Source of the DNA: Kribbella italica
GTDB lineage: Bacteria > Actinomycetota > Actinomycetes > Propionibacteriales > Kribbellaceae
Assembly (NCBI RefSeq): GCF_014205135.1
Contig: NZ_JACHMY010000001.1
Coordinates: 1,364,001 to 1,428,000, forward strand
Direction: 5' to 3'
Length of the DNA stretch: 64,000 nt
Of the stretch, positions 28,926 to 38,068 are shown piece by piece. The translations under genes were made by a program, and so were the position numbers. Every line of letters starts with the position of its first letter. Position 1 is the first letter of the stretch. The notes beneath the pieces were generated by a model, which saw only the letters and a program-made list of their open reading frames with translations, was not told where the DNA came from and searched no databases.

Positions 28926-30083
28926 GTGGAGTGTCCCCGCTGCGGCTCCGAGGTCCCCGACGTCTCGCAGTTCTGCCACCACTGTGGCACCGGACTGCGG
29001 TCGGCGGACCCGGGGCGCAAGAAGGCGTACGCCGCCAGACCGGACGAGCCGGTGGCTTCGTTCAAGCTGGTGTCGACGATCATGCCGCAGGGCTCCGGCC
29101 AGCAGCCGTACACCTACAAGGTGGCGCTCGGCGTCGCGCTGCTGCTCACCGTGGTGACGGCGGCGGTCGGTGCGCTGCCGGTGGCGATCATGGTGGCCGC
29201 CTTCGCGATCCCGATCGTCTACATCCTCTACCTGTACGACGTGAACCTCTGGGAGGACGAGCCGGTCCCGGTCGTCGCGGCGGCGTTCCTGCTGACCGGC
29301 GTCCTGGCGGCGGTGTTCACCTGGCTCTGGTCGGACCGGATCGGCCTGTCGCTGGACACCATCGGCAGCAACGACGCCGGCCCGGTCGGCCGTGACCTGC
29401 TGATCCTGCTGCTGCTCGTCCCGGTCGTGTCGGTGCTGATCCAGCAGGCCGGACCGCTCTACCTGGCCTCCAGGCCCCGGTACGACGACCTGATGGACGG
29501 CTTCACCTTCGGTGTGGTCGCCGGTGTCGGGTTCGCCTGCTTCGAGACTCTCGTCCTGCACTGGGGCTGGATCAGCGGCGGGTTCGCCGGTCCGGGCTCC
29601 GGTGCGGGGACGTGGATCTCGGTCGTCGTCCTGCAGGGGTTCGTGAAGCCGCTGATCTACGGGTCGGCGGCCGGACTGGCCGTGGCGGAGTTCTCCGGGC
29701 TGGGCGAGAAGTACGACGGGTTCACCCCGCGCTGGGTGATCGGTGTGCTGCAGGCGATCGCGGTGAACGCGCTGTTCCAGGGCGGGGTGTACCTGCTCGG
29801 CTTCGTCGGCGGACAGGGCTCCTGGATCGGAGCGGTCCTCGGAGTGATCTGGGGCCTGCTGCTGCTCGGCGCACTGATCGTGCTGGTCCGGACCGTGCTG
29901 CACAAGGGCCTGCTGGAAGCAGCGCTCGAGTCGGCTGCTCGCGGTGGGTCGAACCACGCGTCGGGCGAGCAGGCGTTCTGCACGCGGTGCGAGATGCCGT
30001 TGCTGCCGCACTCGGACTTCTGTTCGGCCTGTGGCAACGCGGTGCGATCGGTGCCCAAGTCGGAGCGAGGGGTCGTGGCATGA
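28926..30083 (+). CDS. PrsW-fold membrane protein with zinc ribbons at both ends; protease residues missing
   Basis: The 385-residue protein has a C-x2-C/C-x2-C zinc ribbon at the N-terminus (Cys3, 6, 17, 20) and another at the C-terminus (Cys352, 355, 366, 369), with about eight to nine membrane spans between. The core follows PrsW intramembrane proteases: DEPVP at 111-115 and DGFTFGVVAGVGFACFE at 191-207. However, the EExxK active-site motif is replaced (PVVSVLIQQ, 166-174), and the late His is Asn (VNALFQGGVYLLG). It is therefore probably not an active protease. GTG start after AGGGAGAAAG. Its stop overlaps the next start by 4 bp, heading a four-gene unit. Confidence 0.75.
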   Translation: MECPRCGSEVPDVSQFCHHCGTGLRSADPGRKKAYAARPDEPVASFKLVSTIMPQGSGQQPYTYKVALGVALLLTVVTAAVGALPVAIMVAAFAIPIVYILYLYDVNLWEDEPVPVVAAAFLLTGVLAAVFTWLWSDRIGLSLDTIGSNDAGPVGRDLLILLLLVPVVSVLIQQAGPLYLASRPRYDDLMDGFTFGVVAGVGFACFETLVLHWGWISGGFAGPGSGAGTWISVVVLQGFVKPLIYGSAAGLAVAEFSGLGEKYDGFTPRWVIGVLQAIAVNALFQGGVYLLGFVGGQGSWIGAVLGVIWGLLLLGALIVLVRTVLHKGLLEAALESAARGGSNHASGEQAFCTRCEMPLLPHSDFCSACGNAVRSVPKSERGVVA

Positions 30084-31087
30084 GCAACCAGCAACCGCCG
30101 TACCAGGGCCGGCCGCCGCAGCAGCCGCCGTACCAGGGGCCGCCTCCGCAGCAGCCGCCCTACCAGGGCCAGCCTCCGCAGGGACAGCCGCCGTACCAGG
30201 GGCCGCCGCAGCAGCCGCCGTATCAGCAGGGGCCTCCGCCTCAGCAGCCGCCTTATCAGGGTCAGCCGCCGTACCAGGGACGCCCTCCGCAGCAGCCGCC
30301 GTACCAGGGTCAGCCGCCCTACCAGGGTCCGCCGCAAGGCCAGCCGCAGTACCAGCAGCAGCCGCCGTACCAGCAAGGGCCTCCGCCGCAATACCAGCAG
30401 CAGTACCCGCCGCAGCAGCAGTGGGGTCCGCAGGGACAGCAGCAGTTCCAGCCGCGCGGTGGGCGTGGCCAGGGCAGCAAGAAGATCCTGGTGCTCGCCG
30501 GTGGTGCGCTCGCGGTCGTGGTGGTGATCGGTGTCGTGCTGGCGCTGGTCTTCGGCCGCGGCGACGACAACACGGTGCAGCCGAGCCCGGACCCGCAGCC
30601 GACCAGCCAGCCCAGTCAGAACGCGGACAAGGGCATCGAGGTCGGGGAGGGCGTGTTCGTCGATCCGGCCTCGGGGTACCTTCGCAAGACGCTGGAGGGC
30701 TTCAAGGGCGTCTACCTGCTCAAGCAGGGGGAGGGCTACTTCATGGTGCAGACCATCAAGGCCGGCAAGGACACGGCCGACACCGTGCTGCCGATCCTGA
30801 TCGCGAGCGAGAAGAAGGCGCGGCCGACCGGGTTCAAGACCAAAGCGGTGCAGAAGGACACGCCCGGCGCCGACGACAAGACGCCGGTGAAGCAGGTCTC
30901 CACCCAGGCGTTCCAGTCGACCTCGACCGGTCAGGGCGGAAGCTTCGGCGTGGTCGGGTTCATCGGCGTGATCGAGCGCGACGACGGGATCATGACGATC
31001 GTTCAGGTGTACGGCCGGCAGGACAAGTCCGCGACGTTGCAGCCGGACTCGACGGCCATGTTCAGGTCGGTGGTTGCGAGCCAGTGA
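30080..31087 (+). CDS. Pro/Gln/Tyr-rich single-span membrane protein, first of three
   Basis: The 335-residue protein has a cytoplasmic head of about 130 residues made of PPYQG-type repeats (more than ten PPYQ units), a basic stop (GSKK) and one span at about 135-158 (ILVLAGGALAVVVVIGVVLALVF). A Pro/Ser/Gln linker then leads to an outside domain of roughly 150 residues starting KGIEVGEGVFVDPASGYL. The family is not known to me. The start overlaps the PrsW-like gene by 4 bp (ATGA) and the stop overlaps the next gene by 4 bp (GTGA), so all are translationally coupled. Pro/Tyr-rich heads of this kind can drive clustering or bind SH3/WW-like partners. Confidence 0.8.
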   Translation: MSNQQPPYQGRPPQQPPYQGPPPQQPPYQGQPPQGQPPYQGPPQQPPYQQGPPPQQPPYQGQPPYQGRPPQQPPYQGQPPYQGPPQGQPQYQQQPPYQQGPPPQYQQQYPPQQQWGPQGQQQFQPRGGRGQGSKKILVLAGGALAVVVVIGVVLALVFGRGDDNTVQPSPDPQPTSQPSQNADKGIEVGEGVFVDPASGYLRKTLEGFKGVYLLKQGEGYFMVQTIKAGKDTADTVLPILIASEKKARPTGFKTKAVQKDTPGADDKTPVKQVSTQAFQSTSTGQGGSFGVVGFIGVIERDDGIMTIVQVYGRQDKSATLQPDSTAMFRSVVASQ

Positions 31088-32082
31088 GCAACAAACGCGA
31101 CAAGAGCCAGCAGCCCGACAACCCTTGGGTCCGCAAGACGGGTCCGGACGACGACGGCGACGACGGCGCGGCGCCCGAGGAGGAGCTGCCGCCGTCCCCG
31201 TGGTCGCTGGAGGTTCCGCCACGCCCGTCTCCCTGGACCGACCCTGCCGGGCCGGCCGCACCGGCCAACGGTGGTTGGGGCCGGGCCAGCACGGACCAGC
31301 CGACCGCACCGGACCGTCCGGCCACGCCTGACTCCGGTACGGCGGCAGCCGGCGGCTGGGGCAAGACTGACGAGTCCGCCGCTGGTCCTGGTGCTGGGTC
31401 TGGTGCGACCGAGACCAGCTCCTCCTGGGGAGACAAGGTCGGGTCGCCGTCGCTGCGGCGTCCGGAGCCGGTCAAGAAGAAGCCGCCGGTCCCGCCGCTG
31501 CTGCTACCGATCGCGGGCGGGCTGGCGGTGGTCCTCCTGGTCGCCGTGGCGCTCGTCGTACTGACCGGTGGTGACGACAAGGCCAAGACGCCGACTCCCA
31601 CGGTGACGACGCCGCCGGCTTCGACGTACACGCCGCCGGCGAACGCGATCGCCGTCGACCACGGCGTCTCGATCGTCCCGGCCAACGGCTGGAGCCTGCT
31701 CGCCACGGAGACGCAGGGCAAGCAGCTGGTCACCTACGCCCCGAACCGCGAGCCGCTGGCGTTCCTGTGGGTCCGGCAGAAGCTGAACGTGTCCGCGAAC
31801 ACCTACCTGCTGGGCATCGTCGAGGGTGAGACCGAGAACGAGAACACCCAGCTGGGCGACGTACGGAACCTGCCGTGCCCGAAGGACGTCTTGGTGGAGT
31901 GCGTCGCGATCACTTACACGTCCACCACCGCCAAGTCCGGCAAGGTCCAGGGCTCGGTGGAGGTCTACCGGCGCAAGGACGGTGTCGTGACCGCGCTCGA
32001 CTTCCGCAGCAGCGCGACGTACGCCGCGAAGGCCGAGTCCGAAGCAGCGCCGATGAAGCAGTCGGTCATCGACAGTCTGTGA
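31084..32082 (+). CDS. Single-span membrane-anchored protein, second of three
   Basis: The 332-residue protein has a polar, acidic and Trp/Pro-rich cytoplasmic head (1-135), one span at about 139-161 (LLLPIAGGLAVVLLVAVALVVL), a Thr/Pro linker and an outside domain. That domain starts AVDHGVSIVPANGWSLL and includes a CX7C pair (CPKDVLVEC). The third protein has the same cysteine spacing, so the outside domains look paralogous even though the heads differ. GTG start overlapping the previous stop. Function unknown. Confidence 0.8.
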   Translation: MSNKRDKSQQPDNPWVRKTGPDDDGDDGAAPEEELPPSPWSLEVPPRPSPWTDPAGPAAPANGGWGRASTDQPTAPDRPATPDSGTAAAGGWGKTDESAAGPGAGSGATETSSSWGDKVGSPSLRRPEPVKKKPPVPPLLLPIAGGLAVVLLVAVALVVLTGGDDKAKTPTPTVTTPPASTYTPPANAIAVDHGVSIVPANGWSLLATETQGKQLVTYAPNREPLAFLWVRQKLNVSANTYLLGIVEGETENENTQLGDVRNLPCPKDVLVECVAITYTSTTAKSGKVQGSVEVYRRKDGVVTALDFRSSATYAAKAESEAAPMKQSVIDSL

Positions 32083-32122
32083 CCACCCAGCTCAACCAGA
32101 CGACACAGCGCGAGAGGCCCTG

Positions 32123-32935
32123 ATGAGTCAGCAGTACGGACCTCCCCAGAACCAGTACCAGCCGCCCAGTCAGCCTCCTGGCCAGCCGCCGGCTGGTCAG
32201 GGTGGCTGGGGTCCGGGTCCTGGCTACCCGCCGCAGTACCGGCCGGGTGGACGGAAGAACCGCAGGACCCAGTGGATCGTGATCGGCGGTGCCGCGCTGG
32301 CCGTCGTACTGATCGCGACTGGGGCGGTCCTGCTGGTCACCGCGGGCAAGAAGGACACTCCCGCCGCACCGGTGGCCGGGACCACGCTGACGCCGGCGCC
32401 GGTCGGCACGATGTACACCCCGCCGGCGCCGTCGCCGACCGTCACGCAGATCACCAAGGGCCCGTACGACAAGGGCGTGGAGATCGGTGGGGGAGTCTGG
32501 TTCACGCCGGCCAAGGGCTGGGTCAAGGACCCGGACAAGACCCGCTCCGGCCACAGCTACCTGCTGCCCGAGCCCGGCCGTCCGGGGGCGATCGACGGGT
32601 ACTTCTGGATCCGGCAGACCAAGCTCATGGGGGCCAAGGCGTTCGCCGAGCACCTGGTCGACGTCGAGTCGAACAACCTGGACCACGTGGTGATCGGCAA
32701 GGGCGGCTTCCGGCCCTGCCCGAACAAGGCGCTCAAGCTCTGCTACGCGACCAACTACTCCGCCGTGGTCACCGTGAAGGGCAAGAAGCCGGTGGTCTTC
32801 TCCGGGTTCGTCCAGGCCTTCGAGGACTTCACCGGCCAGACCACGGCGACCGACGCGGCGCTGCAGCGCGAGGTCTGGCCGAAGCGCAAGCAGGAGATCC
32901 TGAACATGAACGGGACCCTGGTCCGCTCCTTCTGA
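32123..32935 (+). CDS. Single-span membrane-anchored protein, third of three
   Basis: The 270-residue protein has a short Pro/Gln/Gly/Tyr-rich head (1-44), a basic stop (GGRKNRRTQ), one span at about 51-73 (WIVIGGAALAVVLIATGAVLLV), a Pro/Thr linker and an outside domain. The domain starts KGVEIGGGVWFTPAKGWV and has the CX7C pair CPNKALKLC. The GVEIGGGVWFTPAKGW segment matches the position and pattern of GIEVGEGVFVDPASGYL in the first protein. A short 40-bp gap separates it from the second gene, so it is probably in the same transcript. Function unknown. Confidence 0.8.
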   Translation: MSQQYGPPQNQYQPPSQPPGQPPAGQGGWGPGPGYPPQYRPGGRKNRRTQWIVIGGAALAVVLIATGAVLLVTAGKKDTPAAPVAGTTLTPAPVGTMYTPPAPSPTVTQITKGPYDKGVEIGGGVWFTPAKGWVKDPDKTRSGHSYLLPEPGRPGAIDGYFWIRQTKLMGAKAFAEHLVDVESNNLDHVVIGKGGFRPCPNKALKLCYATNYSAVVTVKGKKPVVFSGFVQAFEDFTGQTTATDAALQREVWPKRKQEILNMNGTLVRSF

Positions 32936-33004
32936 CCGCCTTTCCGTACGGCGTACGGATCGCGATTTCGGAAACTGTCGGCGCGGGGTCGTACGGTGGA
33001 GGGC

Positions 33005-35107
33005 ATGAGACAGGTCTCGGATCTCCAGCGTATGGTCGCGCCCCTCGAGGTGGTGTCCGACTTCGATCCGGCGGGTGACCAGCCGGCCGCGATCGCCGAG
33101 CTCGAGCGGCGGATCAACGCCGGCGAGCAGGACGTCGTCCTGCTGGGTGCCACCGGTACCGGTAAGACGGCGACGATGGCGTGGCTGGCGGAGAAGATCC
33201 AGCGGCCGATGCTGATCCTGCAGCCGAACAAGACGCTGGCCGCGCAGTTCGCGACCGAGCTGCGCAGCTTCTTCCCGGAGAACGCGGTCGAGTACTTCGT
33301 CTCGTACTACGACTACTACCAGCCCGAGGCGTACGTCCCGCAGACCGACACCTACATCGAGAAGGACTCCTCGATCAACGAGGAGGTCGAGCGGCTGCGG
33401 CACTCGGCGACCTGGTCGCTGCTGACCCGGCGCGACGTCGTCGTGGTGGCGACGGTCTCCTGCATCTACGGCCTGGGCTCCGCCGACGAGTACCTGAACC
33501 GGATGATCCACGTGAAGGTCGGCGACGAGATGGATCGCGACGGCCTGCTCCGCAAACTGGTCGGCGTGCAGTACGCGCGCAACGACCTGGCCGGCACCCG
33601 TGGCACGTTCCGGGTCCGCGGCGACACGCTCGAGGTCTTCCCGGTGTACCAGGAGCTTGCCGTGCGGGTGGAGTTCTTCGGTGACGAGATCGAGCGGGTG
33701 ATGACGCTGCACCCGCTGACCGGCGAGGTGCTCAGCGAGGAGAGCGAGCTCTACATCGGCGCCGCGACGCACTACGTCACCGCGCCGGAGAAGATGGAGC
33801 GCGCGATCACCTCGATCGAGGCGGAGCTGGCCGATCGGCTGGCCGAGCTGGAGCGCGGCGGGCAACTGCTGGAGGCGCAGCGGCTGCGGATGCGGACGAC
33901 GTACGACATCGAGATGATGCGTCAGATCGGCACCTGCTCCGGCATCGAGAACTACTCCCGTCACACCGACGGCCGCGAGGCCGGGACGGCGCCGCACTGC
34001 CTGCTGGACTACTTCCCCGAGGACTTCCTGCTGGTGATCGACGAGTCGCACGTCACCGTGCCGCAGATCGGCGGGATGTACGAGGGCGACATGTCGCGTA
34101 AGCGGACCCTGGTCGAGCACGGCTTCCGGCTGCCGTCCGCGATGGACAACCGGCCGCTGCGCTGGGAGGAGTTCCTGGAGCGGATCGGCCAGACCGTCTA
34201 CCTGTCCGCGACTCCGGGGCAGTACGAGCAGGACAAGTCCGACGGGTTCGTCGAGCAGATCATCCGGCCGACCGGCCTGATCGACCCCGAGGTGATCGTC
34301 AAGCCGACCAAGGGCCAGATCGACGACCTGATCCACGAGATCCGGCTCCGGGTCGAGAAGAACGAGCGCGTCCTGGTCACCACGCTGACCAAGAAGATGT
34401 CCGAGGACCTGACCGACTACCTGCTCGAGATGGGCATCCGGACCAGGTACCTGCACAGCGAGGTCGACACGCTGCGCCGGGTCGAACTGCTCCGCGAGCT
34501 CCGGATGGGCGAGTACGACGTCCTGGTCGGCATCAACCTGCTGCGCGAGGGCCTCGACCTGCCGGAGGTGTCGCTGGTCGCGATCCTCGACGCGGACAAG
34601 GAAGGCTTCCTGCGGTCGGGCCGCTCGCTGATCCAGACCATCGGCCGCGCGGCCCGGAACGTGTCGGGCGCGGTGTTCATGTACGCCGACAAGATCACGC
34701 CGTCGATGGAGATGGCGATCGACGAGACCAACCGGCGGCGCGCCAAGCAGGTCGCGTACAACACCGAGAACGGCGTCGACCCGCAGCCGCTGCGCAAGAA
34801 GATCGCCGACATCACCGACATGCTCGCCCGCGAGGACGCCGACACCGCCGAACTCCTCGGCAACGGCCGGACCCAGTCCCGCGGCAAGGCACCGGTCCCC
34901 GGCGGCGGCAAGAAGGCCGGCGACAAGGCCAAGGAACTGGCCGGCGGCCTCCCGTCCTCCGACCTGGCCGACCTGATCCAGCAACTCACCGACCAGATGC
35001 ACAACGCCGCCGCGGAGCTGCAGTTCGAGGTCGCGGCCCGCTACCGCGACGAGATCTCCGAACTGAAAAAGGAACTCCGCCAAATGGTCAACGCCGGCGC
35101 GAAGTAG
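33005..35107 (+). CDS. uvrB: Excinuclease ABC subunit B
   Basis: The 700-residue DNA repair helicase receives damage from UvrA and recruits UvrC. Visible are Walker [16 protein letters not shown] near residue 45, the damage-probing beta-hairpin [20 protein letters not shown] near 100-120, the DEAD-like VIDESHVT, motif [11 protein letters not shown] near 545, and the C-terminal UVR motif ([20 protein letters not shown]). The ATG at 33005 gives the family N-terminus [18 protein letters not shown]; a GTG 9 bp upstream is possible. A LexA box was not apparent. Size matches the family. Confidence 0.97.
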   Translation: MRQVSDLQRMVAPLEVVSDFDPAGDQPAAIAELERRINAGEQDVVLLGATGTGKTATMAWLAEKIQRPMLILQPNKTLAAQFATELRSFFPENAVEYFVSYYDYYQPEAYVPQTDTYIEKDSSINEEVERLRHSATWSLLTRRDVVVVATVSCIYGLGSADEYLNRMIHVKVGDEMDRDGLLRKLVGVQYARNDLAGTRGTFRVRGDTLEVFPVYQELAVRVEFFGDEIERVMTLHPLTGEVLSEESELYIGAATHYVTAPEKMERAITSIEAELADRLAELERGGQLLEAQRLRMRTTYDIEMMRQIGTCSGIENYSRHTDGREAGTAPHCLLDYFPEDFLLVIDESHVTVPQIGGMYEGDMSRKRTLVEHGFRLPSAMDNRPLRWEEFLERIGQTVYLSATPGQYEQDKSDGFVEQIIRPTGLIDPEVIVKPTKGQIDDLIHEIRLRVEKNERVLVTTLTKKMSEDLTDYLLEMGIRTRYLHSEVDTLRRVELLRELRMGEYDVLVGINLLREGLDLPEVSLVAILDADKEGFLRSGRSLIQTIGRAARNVSGAVFMYADKITPSMEMAIDETNRRRAKQVAYNTENGVDPQPLRKKIADITDMLAREDADTAELLGNGRTQSRGKAPVPGGGKKAGDKAKELAGGLPSSDLADLIQQLTDQMHNAAAELQFEVAARYRDEISELKKELRQMVNAGAK

Positions 35108-35239
35108 ACCTGCTGGCCGGGGCCGCTGTGTCCCACCGCCCAGCCGCGAGCCCACAAGCTCAAGCCCCGCCCTCGCCCCGGATGGCGAGGGCGAGGACCG
35201 ACTCCACGCCCAGACGCCTCAAGATGTGCTGACAGACGG

Positions 35240-36560
35240 ACTGGTACCCGGCCAGGCAGTCCAGCCCGCGACCTAGTGGCGAGCGGACGTCCGAGCCTGC
35301 GCGCGGGGGAGGCCTCGAGCTCCAGCCCCTCGTCCCGGTGGAGGGCGCGCCCGAGCCGGGGCGGGGAGGCTTCAAGTCCCAGCCCAGGACCCGGTGGCGG
35401 CAGGCGTGGGCCGAGCCCGCGCGCGGAGGTCTCAAGTCCCAGCCCCTCGTCCCGGTGGAGGGCCTGCTGAGCCCGTGCGGGGAGGCTTCAAGTCCCAGCC
35501 CAGGACCCGGTGGCGGCAGGCGCGGGCCGAGGGTCTCAAGTCCCAGCCCTCTACTCGGTGGCGAGGGCGCGGCGTGCCGTGCGAGGAGGCTTCAAGTCCC
35601 AGCCCTCGACTCGGTGATGGGTGGCGCAGTGCAGCGCCTGCGACTACTCGGCTGTCCCGGGCGGCGTCGGTTCGGTGATGTGGAGGCAGCGCGGTGATGC
35701 TGCCGCAGCTTGGGCCGCCGGATGGTGGTGTGGTCGACCCCGCACCCGAGGGTTAGTTCCAGGTCCCGCCCCGTGGCGAGGGCGCGGCCGAGCCCGCGCC
35801 CGGAGGCTTCACGTCCTAGCACCCGATCCGGTGGCGGGTGGTGCGTGCCGGGCCTGCGCCCGGAGGCCTCAGGTCCCAGCCCTCGTCGCGGTGGCGAGGG
35901 TACGGCCGAGCCCTCGCGGGGAGCCTCGAGTCCCGCCCAGGACCCGGCAGCGGGAGGCGCGGGCCGCGCCTGCGCCCGGAAGCAGCCGCAGGCCGAACTC
36001 ATCCCGAGCCCGATCGCCATGGTGTCAAGCCCCAGCGCTCGACTCGGTGATGGGTGGCGCGGTGTTGCGCCGGCGACTACTTGGGTGTCTCGGGCCGCAT
36101 CGGTTCGGTGATGTGGAGGCAGTTGGGTGCCGGTGGGACGGCTTGGGCTGCCGCCGGGGTGGCGCGGCCGAGCCCGCGCCCGGGGTTAGAGTCCCGGGCC
36201 CCCGCCGACCGTGCTGAGGGCGTCACCGCCCCCACGCCCGGAGGCTTCAAGCCCAGCCCTCGATCCGGTGGCGGGTGGTGCGGGCCGAGCCTGCGCTGGA
36301 GTCCTTGAGCCCCAGCCCTCGACTCGGTGGTGGGAGGCGCGGAGTTGCGCCGGCGATCACCTGGTTTGGTCGCGGTGGGTGGTGTCGGGACAGATGAGGT
36401 GGAGGTAGTGGAGGGGTGCGGGTGTGGCGGGTTGGGGCGCTGGCTGGTGGTGGGGGTGCGGGGCCCGCGCCCCGGGGCGCAAGTCTTTGCCCTCGACTCG
36501 GTGGTGGGTGGTGCGGTGCTGCGTTGGCCACCACCTGGTTTTGTGGTGTGGTGTTGCGCG
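35240..36560. repeat. Degenerate 50-60 bp tandem repeat array, no gene seen
   Basis: From just after uvrB (35108) to the acetyltransferase stop (36565) no reading frame has coding character. Instead about sixteen imperfect copies of one unit follow each other. The best-kept core is GGCTTCAAGTCCCAGCCC, followed by a CTCG/ACTCGGTGGCG segment and a GCCGAGCCCGCGC segment. Clear cores begin at about 35308, 35365, 35425, 35481, 35531, 35585, 35802, 35862, 35920, 36240 and 36298. A longer insertion of about 90 bp recurs at 35607, 36040, 36320 and 36494. Frames through the region give Pro/Arg-rich peptides only. 35108-35239 shows nothing I recognise. Confidence 0.85.
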
Positions 36561-36564
36561 GGGG

Positions 36565-37116
36565 CTACTGGGTTTGTGGCCAGGGGGTGGTTTTGGGCCA
36601 GGCTATGCGTAGGCAGTGGGGGTTGCCGGTGAGGCGGGTGGGGTTGCCGCCTGGGGGTGGGACCTGGGCTTTTTCTACGGTGGTGCCGCCGCTTGTTCGG
36701 TAGAACTGTTGGGCGGAGGTGTTCTGTTCGAGCACCCACAGGTACATCGCCTGGTGTGTGGCCTGGTTGGTGACGGCGGCGGCCGCGTGGGTGAGCAGGG
36801 TGGTGCCGATTCCTAGGCGGTGCTGGTCGTGGCGGACGTGGAGGTTGTCGACCAGGCTGCCCCACTCGGGGTCGTGGTCGAGCATCACGTGGACGAAGCC
36901 GACCAGGCGGTCGTCGTACTCCGCGAGGACGGTCGCCGTGCCGGTTGGTGTGGCCAGGCGGGCTGTCCAGACCGCGTTGCGTTCGACCGCTATGTCCCCG
37001 TCGAGGAACGCGTCGGCGTACGCGCCGCGGTAGTGGCGTCGCCAGCTGTCCGCGTGCAGTTCGGCGACCTGCGCGGCGTCGTCCGGGCCGGCGGACCGGA
37101 GCACGACCGGGCTCAC
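36565..37116 (-). CDS. GNAT family N-acetyltransferase
   Basis: The 183-residue enzyme shows the GNAT fold: VVLRSAGPDDAAQVAELH at the N-terminus, LVGFVHVMLDHDPEWGSLVDNLHV (strand 4-5) and the acetyl-CoA loop HDQHRLGIGTTLL (Q/R-x-x-G-x-G/A pattern) near residue 105. The C-terminal part has YLWVLEQNTSAQQFYRTSGG. I choose the GTG at 37116 because GGAGG lies 7 bp before it. The last codons run into the repeat region, and the C-terminal Pro/Thr/Gln tail may be a recent addition from it. The substrate is unknown. Confidence 0.85.
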   Translation of the reverse strand: MSPVVLRSAGPDDAAQVAELHADSWRRHYRGAYADAFLDGDIAVERNAVWTARLATPTGTATVLAEYDDRLVGFVHVMLDHDPEWGSLVDNLHVRHDQHRLGIGTTLLTHAAAAVTNQATHQAMYLWVLEQNTSAQQFYRTSGGTTVEKAQVPPPGGNPTRLTGNPHCLRIAWPKTTPWPQTQ

Positions 37117-37273
37117 CGGGACACCTCCGATGCGTCGTCGGAGGTGGTGGAGAGGATTGTGCAAGAGGTTGCTCGCATCGTTCTACCGTTCCCGCAGGTC
37201 AGATTGATGGAATAGGAGGAGTCGGTTTCCGAGAGCGCGCCGAGCGCTCCAGTTTGGACAAGGTGGACAACTC

Positions 37274-38032
37274 ATGCAGGTCGCACTGGTGACAGGTGGC
37301 AGTTCGGGCATCGGACGGGGCACGGCGTACCGGATCGCCGCGCGGGGGATGGGAGTGATTCTCACCTACGGCGGCAACGAGCAGGGCGCGCTCGACACTG
37401 TCTCAGCGATTGAGAAGGACGGCGGGACCGCGGTCGCGCTGCCGCTCGACCTCGGGCGTTCGGAGACCTTCCCGGCGTTCCGCGACGCCGTCGTCCGAGC
37501 GCTGCGGGAGACCTGGCAGGTCGAGACCCTCGGCGCCCTGGTCAACAACGCCGGCTTCCCGCAGACCGAAGCTTTCGGCGAGGCCACCGAGGAGGTCTTC
37601 GACCGCCTGTACGCCGTACTGCTGAAAGGCCCGTACTTCCTGACCCAGACCCTGCTGCCGCTGATCGAGGACCACGGCGCGATCGTCAACGTCAGCAGCA
37701 ACTCCTCGATGCACACCAACGCCGAGCCCGGCTACAGCGGCTACGCGACGATGAAGGGCGGGCTCAACGTGATGACCCGGTTCCTCGCGAAGGAGCTCAG
37801 CCCGCGCGGTATCCGCGTGAACGCGGTCGCTCCCGGCTCCACGCTGACTCGCCTCGGTGGCGACGCCTTCGACAAGTACCCCGAGGTGATCCCCGTCCTG
37901 GCCGCCAAGACCGCGTTCGGTCGGGTCGGCGACCCCGACGACATCGGCCAGGTCATCACCGCCCTGATCTCCGACGAGACCCGCTGGGTCACCGCGCAGA
38001 TTCTGGAAGCCTCCGGCGGCTACGGCCTCTGA
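37274..38032 (+). CDS. Short-chain dehydrogenase/reductase, 3-oxoacyl-ACP reductase-like
   Basis: The 252-residue classical SDR has the cofactor motif TGGSSGIGRG at residues 7-16, NNAG near 91 (ALVNNAGFPQ), active-site Ser in VNVSSNSSM, the YSGYATMKGG segment holding the Tyr-x3-Lys pair (Y...K), and the late ILEASGGYGL. NAD(P)-dependent and cytosolic. It is divergent from the acetyltransferase gene, with about 157 bp between. The substrate is unknown. Confidence 0.9.
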   Translation: MQVALVTGGSSGIGRGTAYRIAARGMGVILTYGGNEQGALDTVSAIEKDGGTAVALPLDLGRSETFPAFRDAVVRALRETWQVETLGALVNNAGFPQTEAFGEATEEVFDRLYAVLLKGPYFLTQTLLPLIEDHGAIVNVSSNSSMHTNAEPGYSGYATMKGGLNVMTRFLAKELSPRGIRVNAVAPGSTLTRLGGDAFDKYPEVIPVLAAKTAFGRVGDPDDIGQVITALISDETRWVTAQILEASGGYGL

Positions 38033-38068
38033 GCCGGCGGTCGTATCGTTCAGCCCAGGAGGTGGGCG

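Noticed and set aside
28926..30083. Active PrsW intramembrane protease
   Set aside because: The two Glu of the EExxK motif and the late His are not where the family needs them, so I describe the fold without the activity.
32066..35155. 1029-codon open frame on the minus strand across uvrB
   Set aside because: It is the mirror of the uvrB reading frame; the peptide is low complexity (Leu/Asp/Arg/His runs) and no ribosome-binding site fits.
35276..36217. Short overlapping open frames in the repeat array on both strands
   Set aside because: They encode only Ser/Pro/Arg repeats produced by the DNA repeat and change frame between units.
35240..36560. CRISPR array
   Set aside because: Repeats are not identical, differ in length, and there are no equal-sized unique spacers or cas genes.
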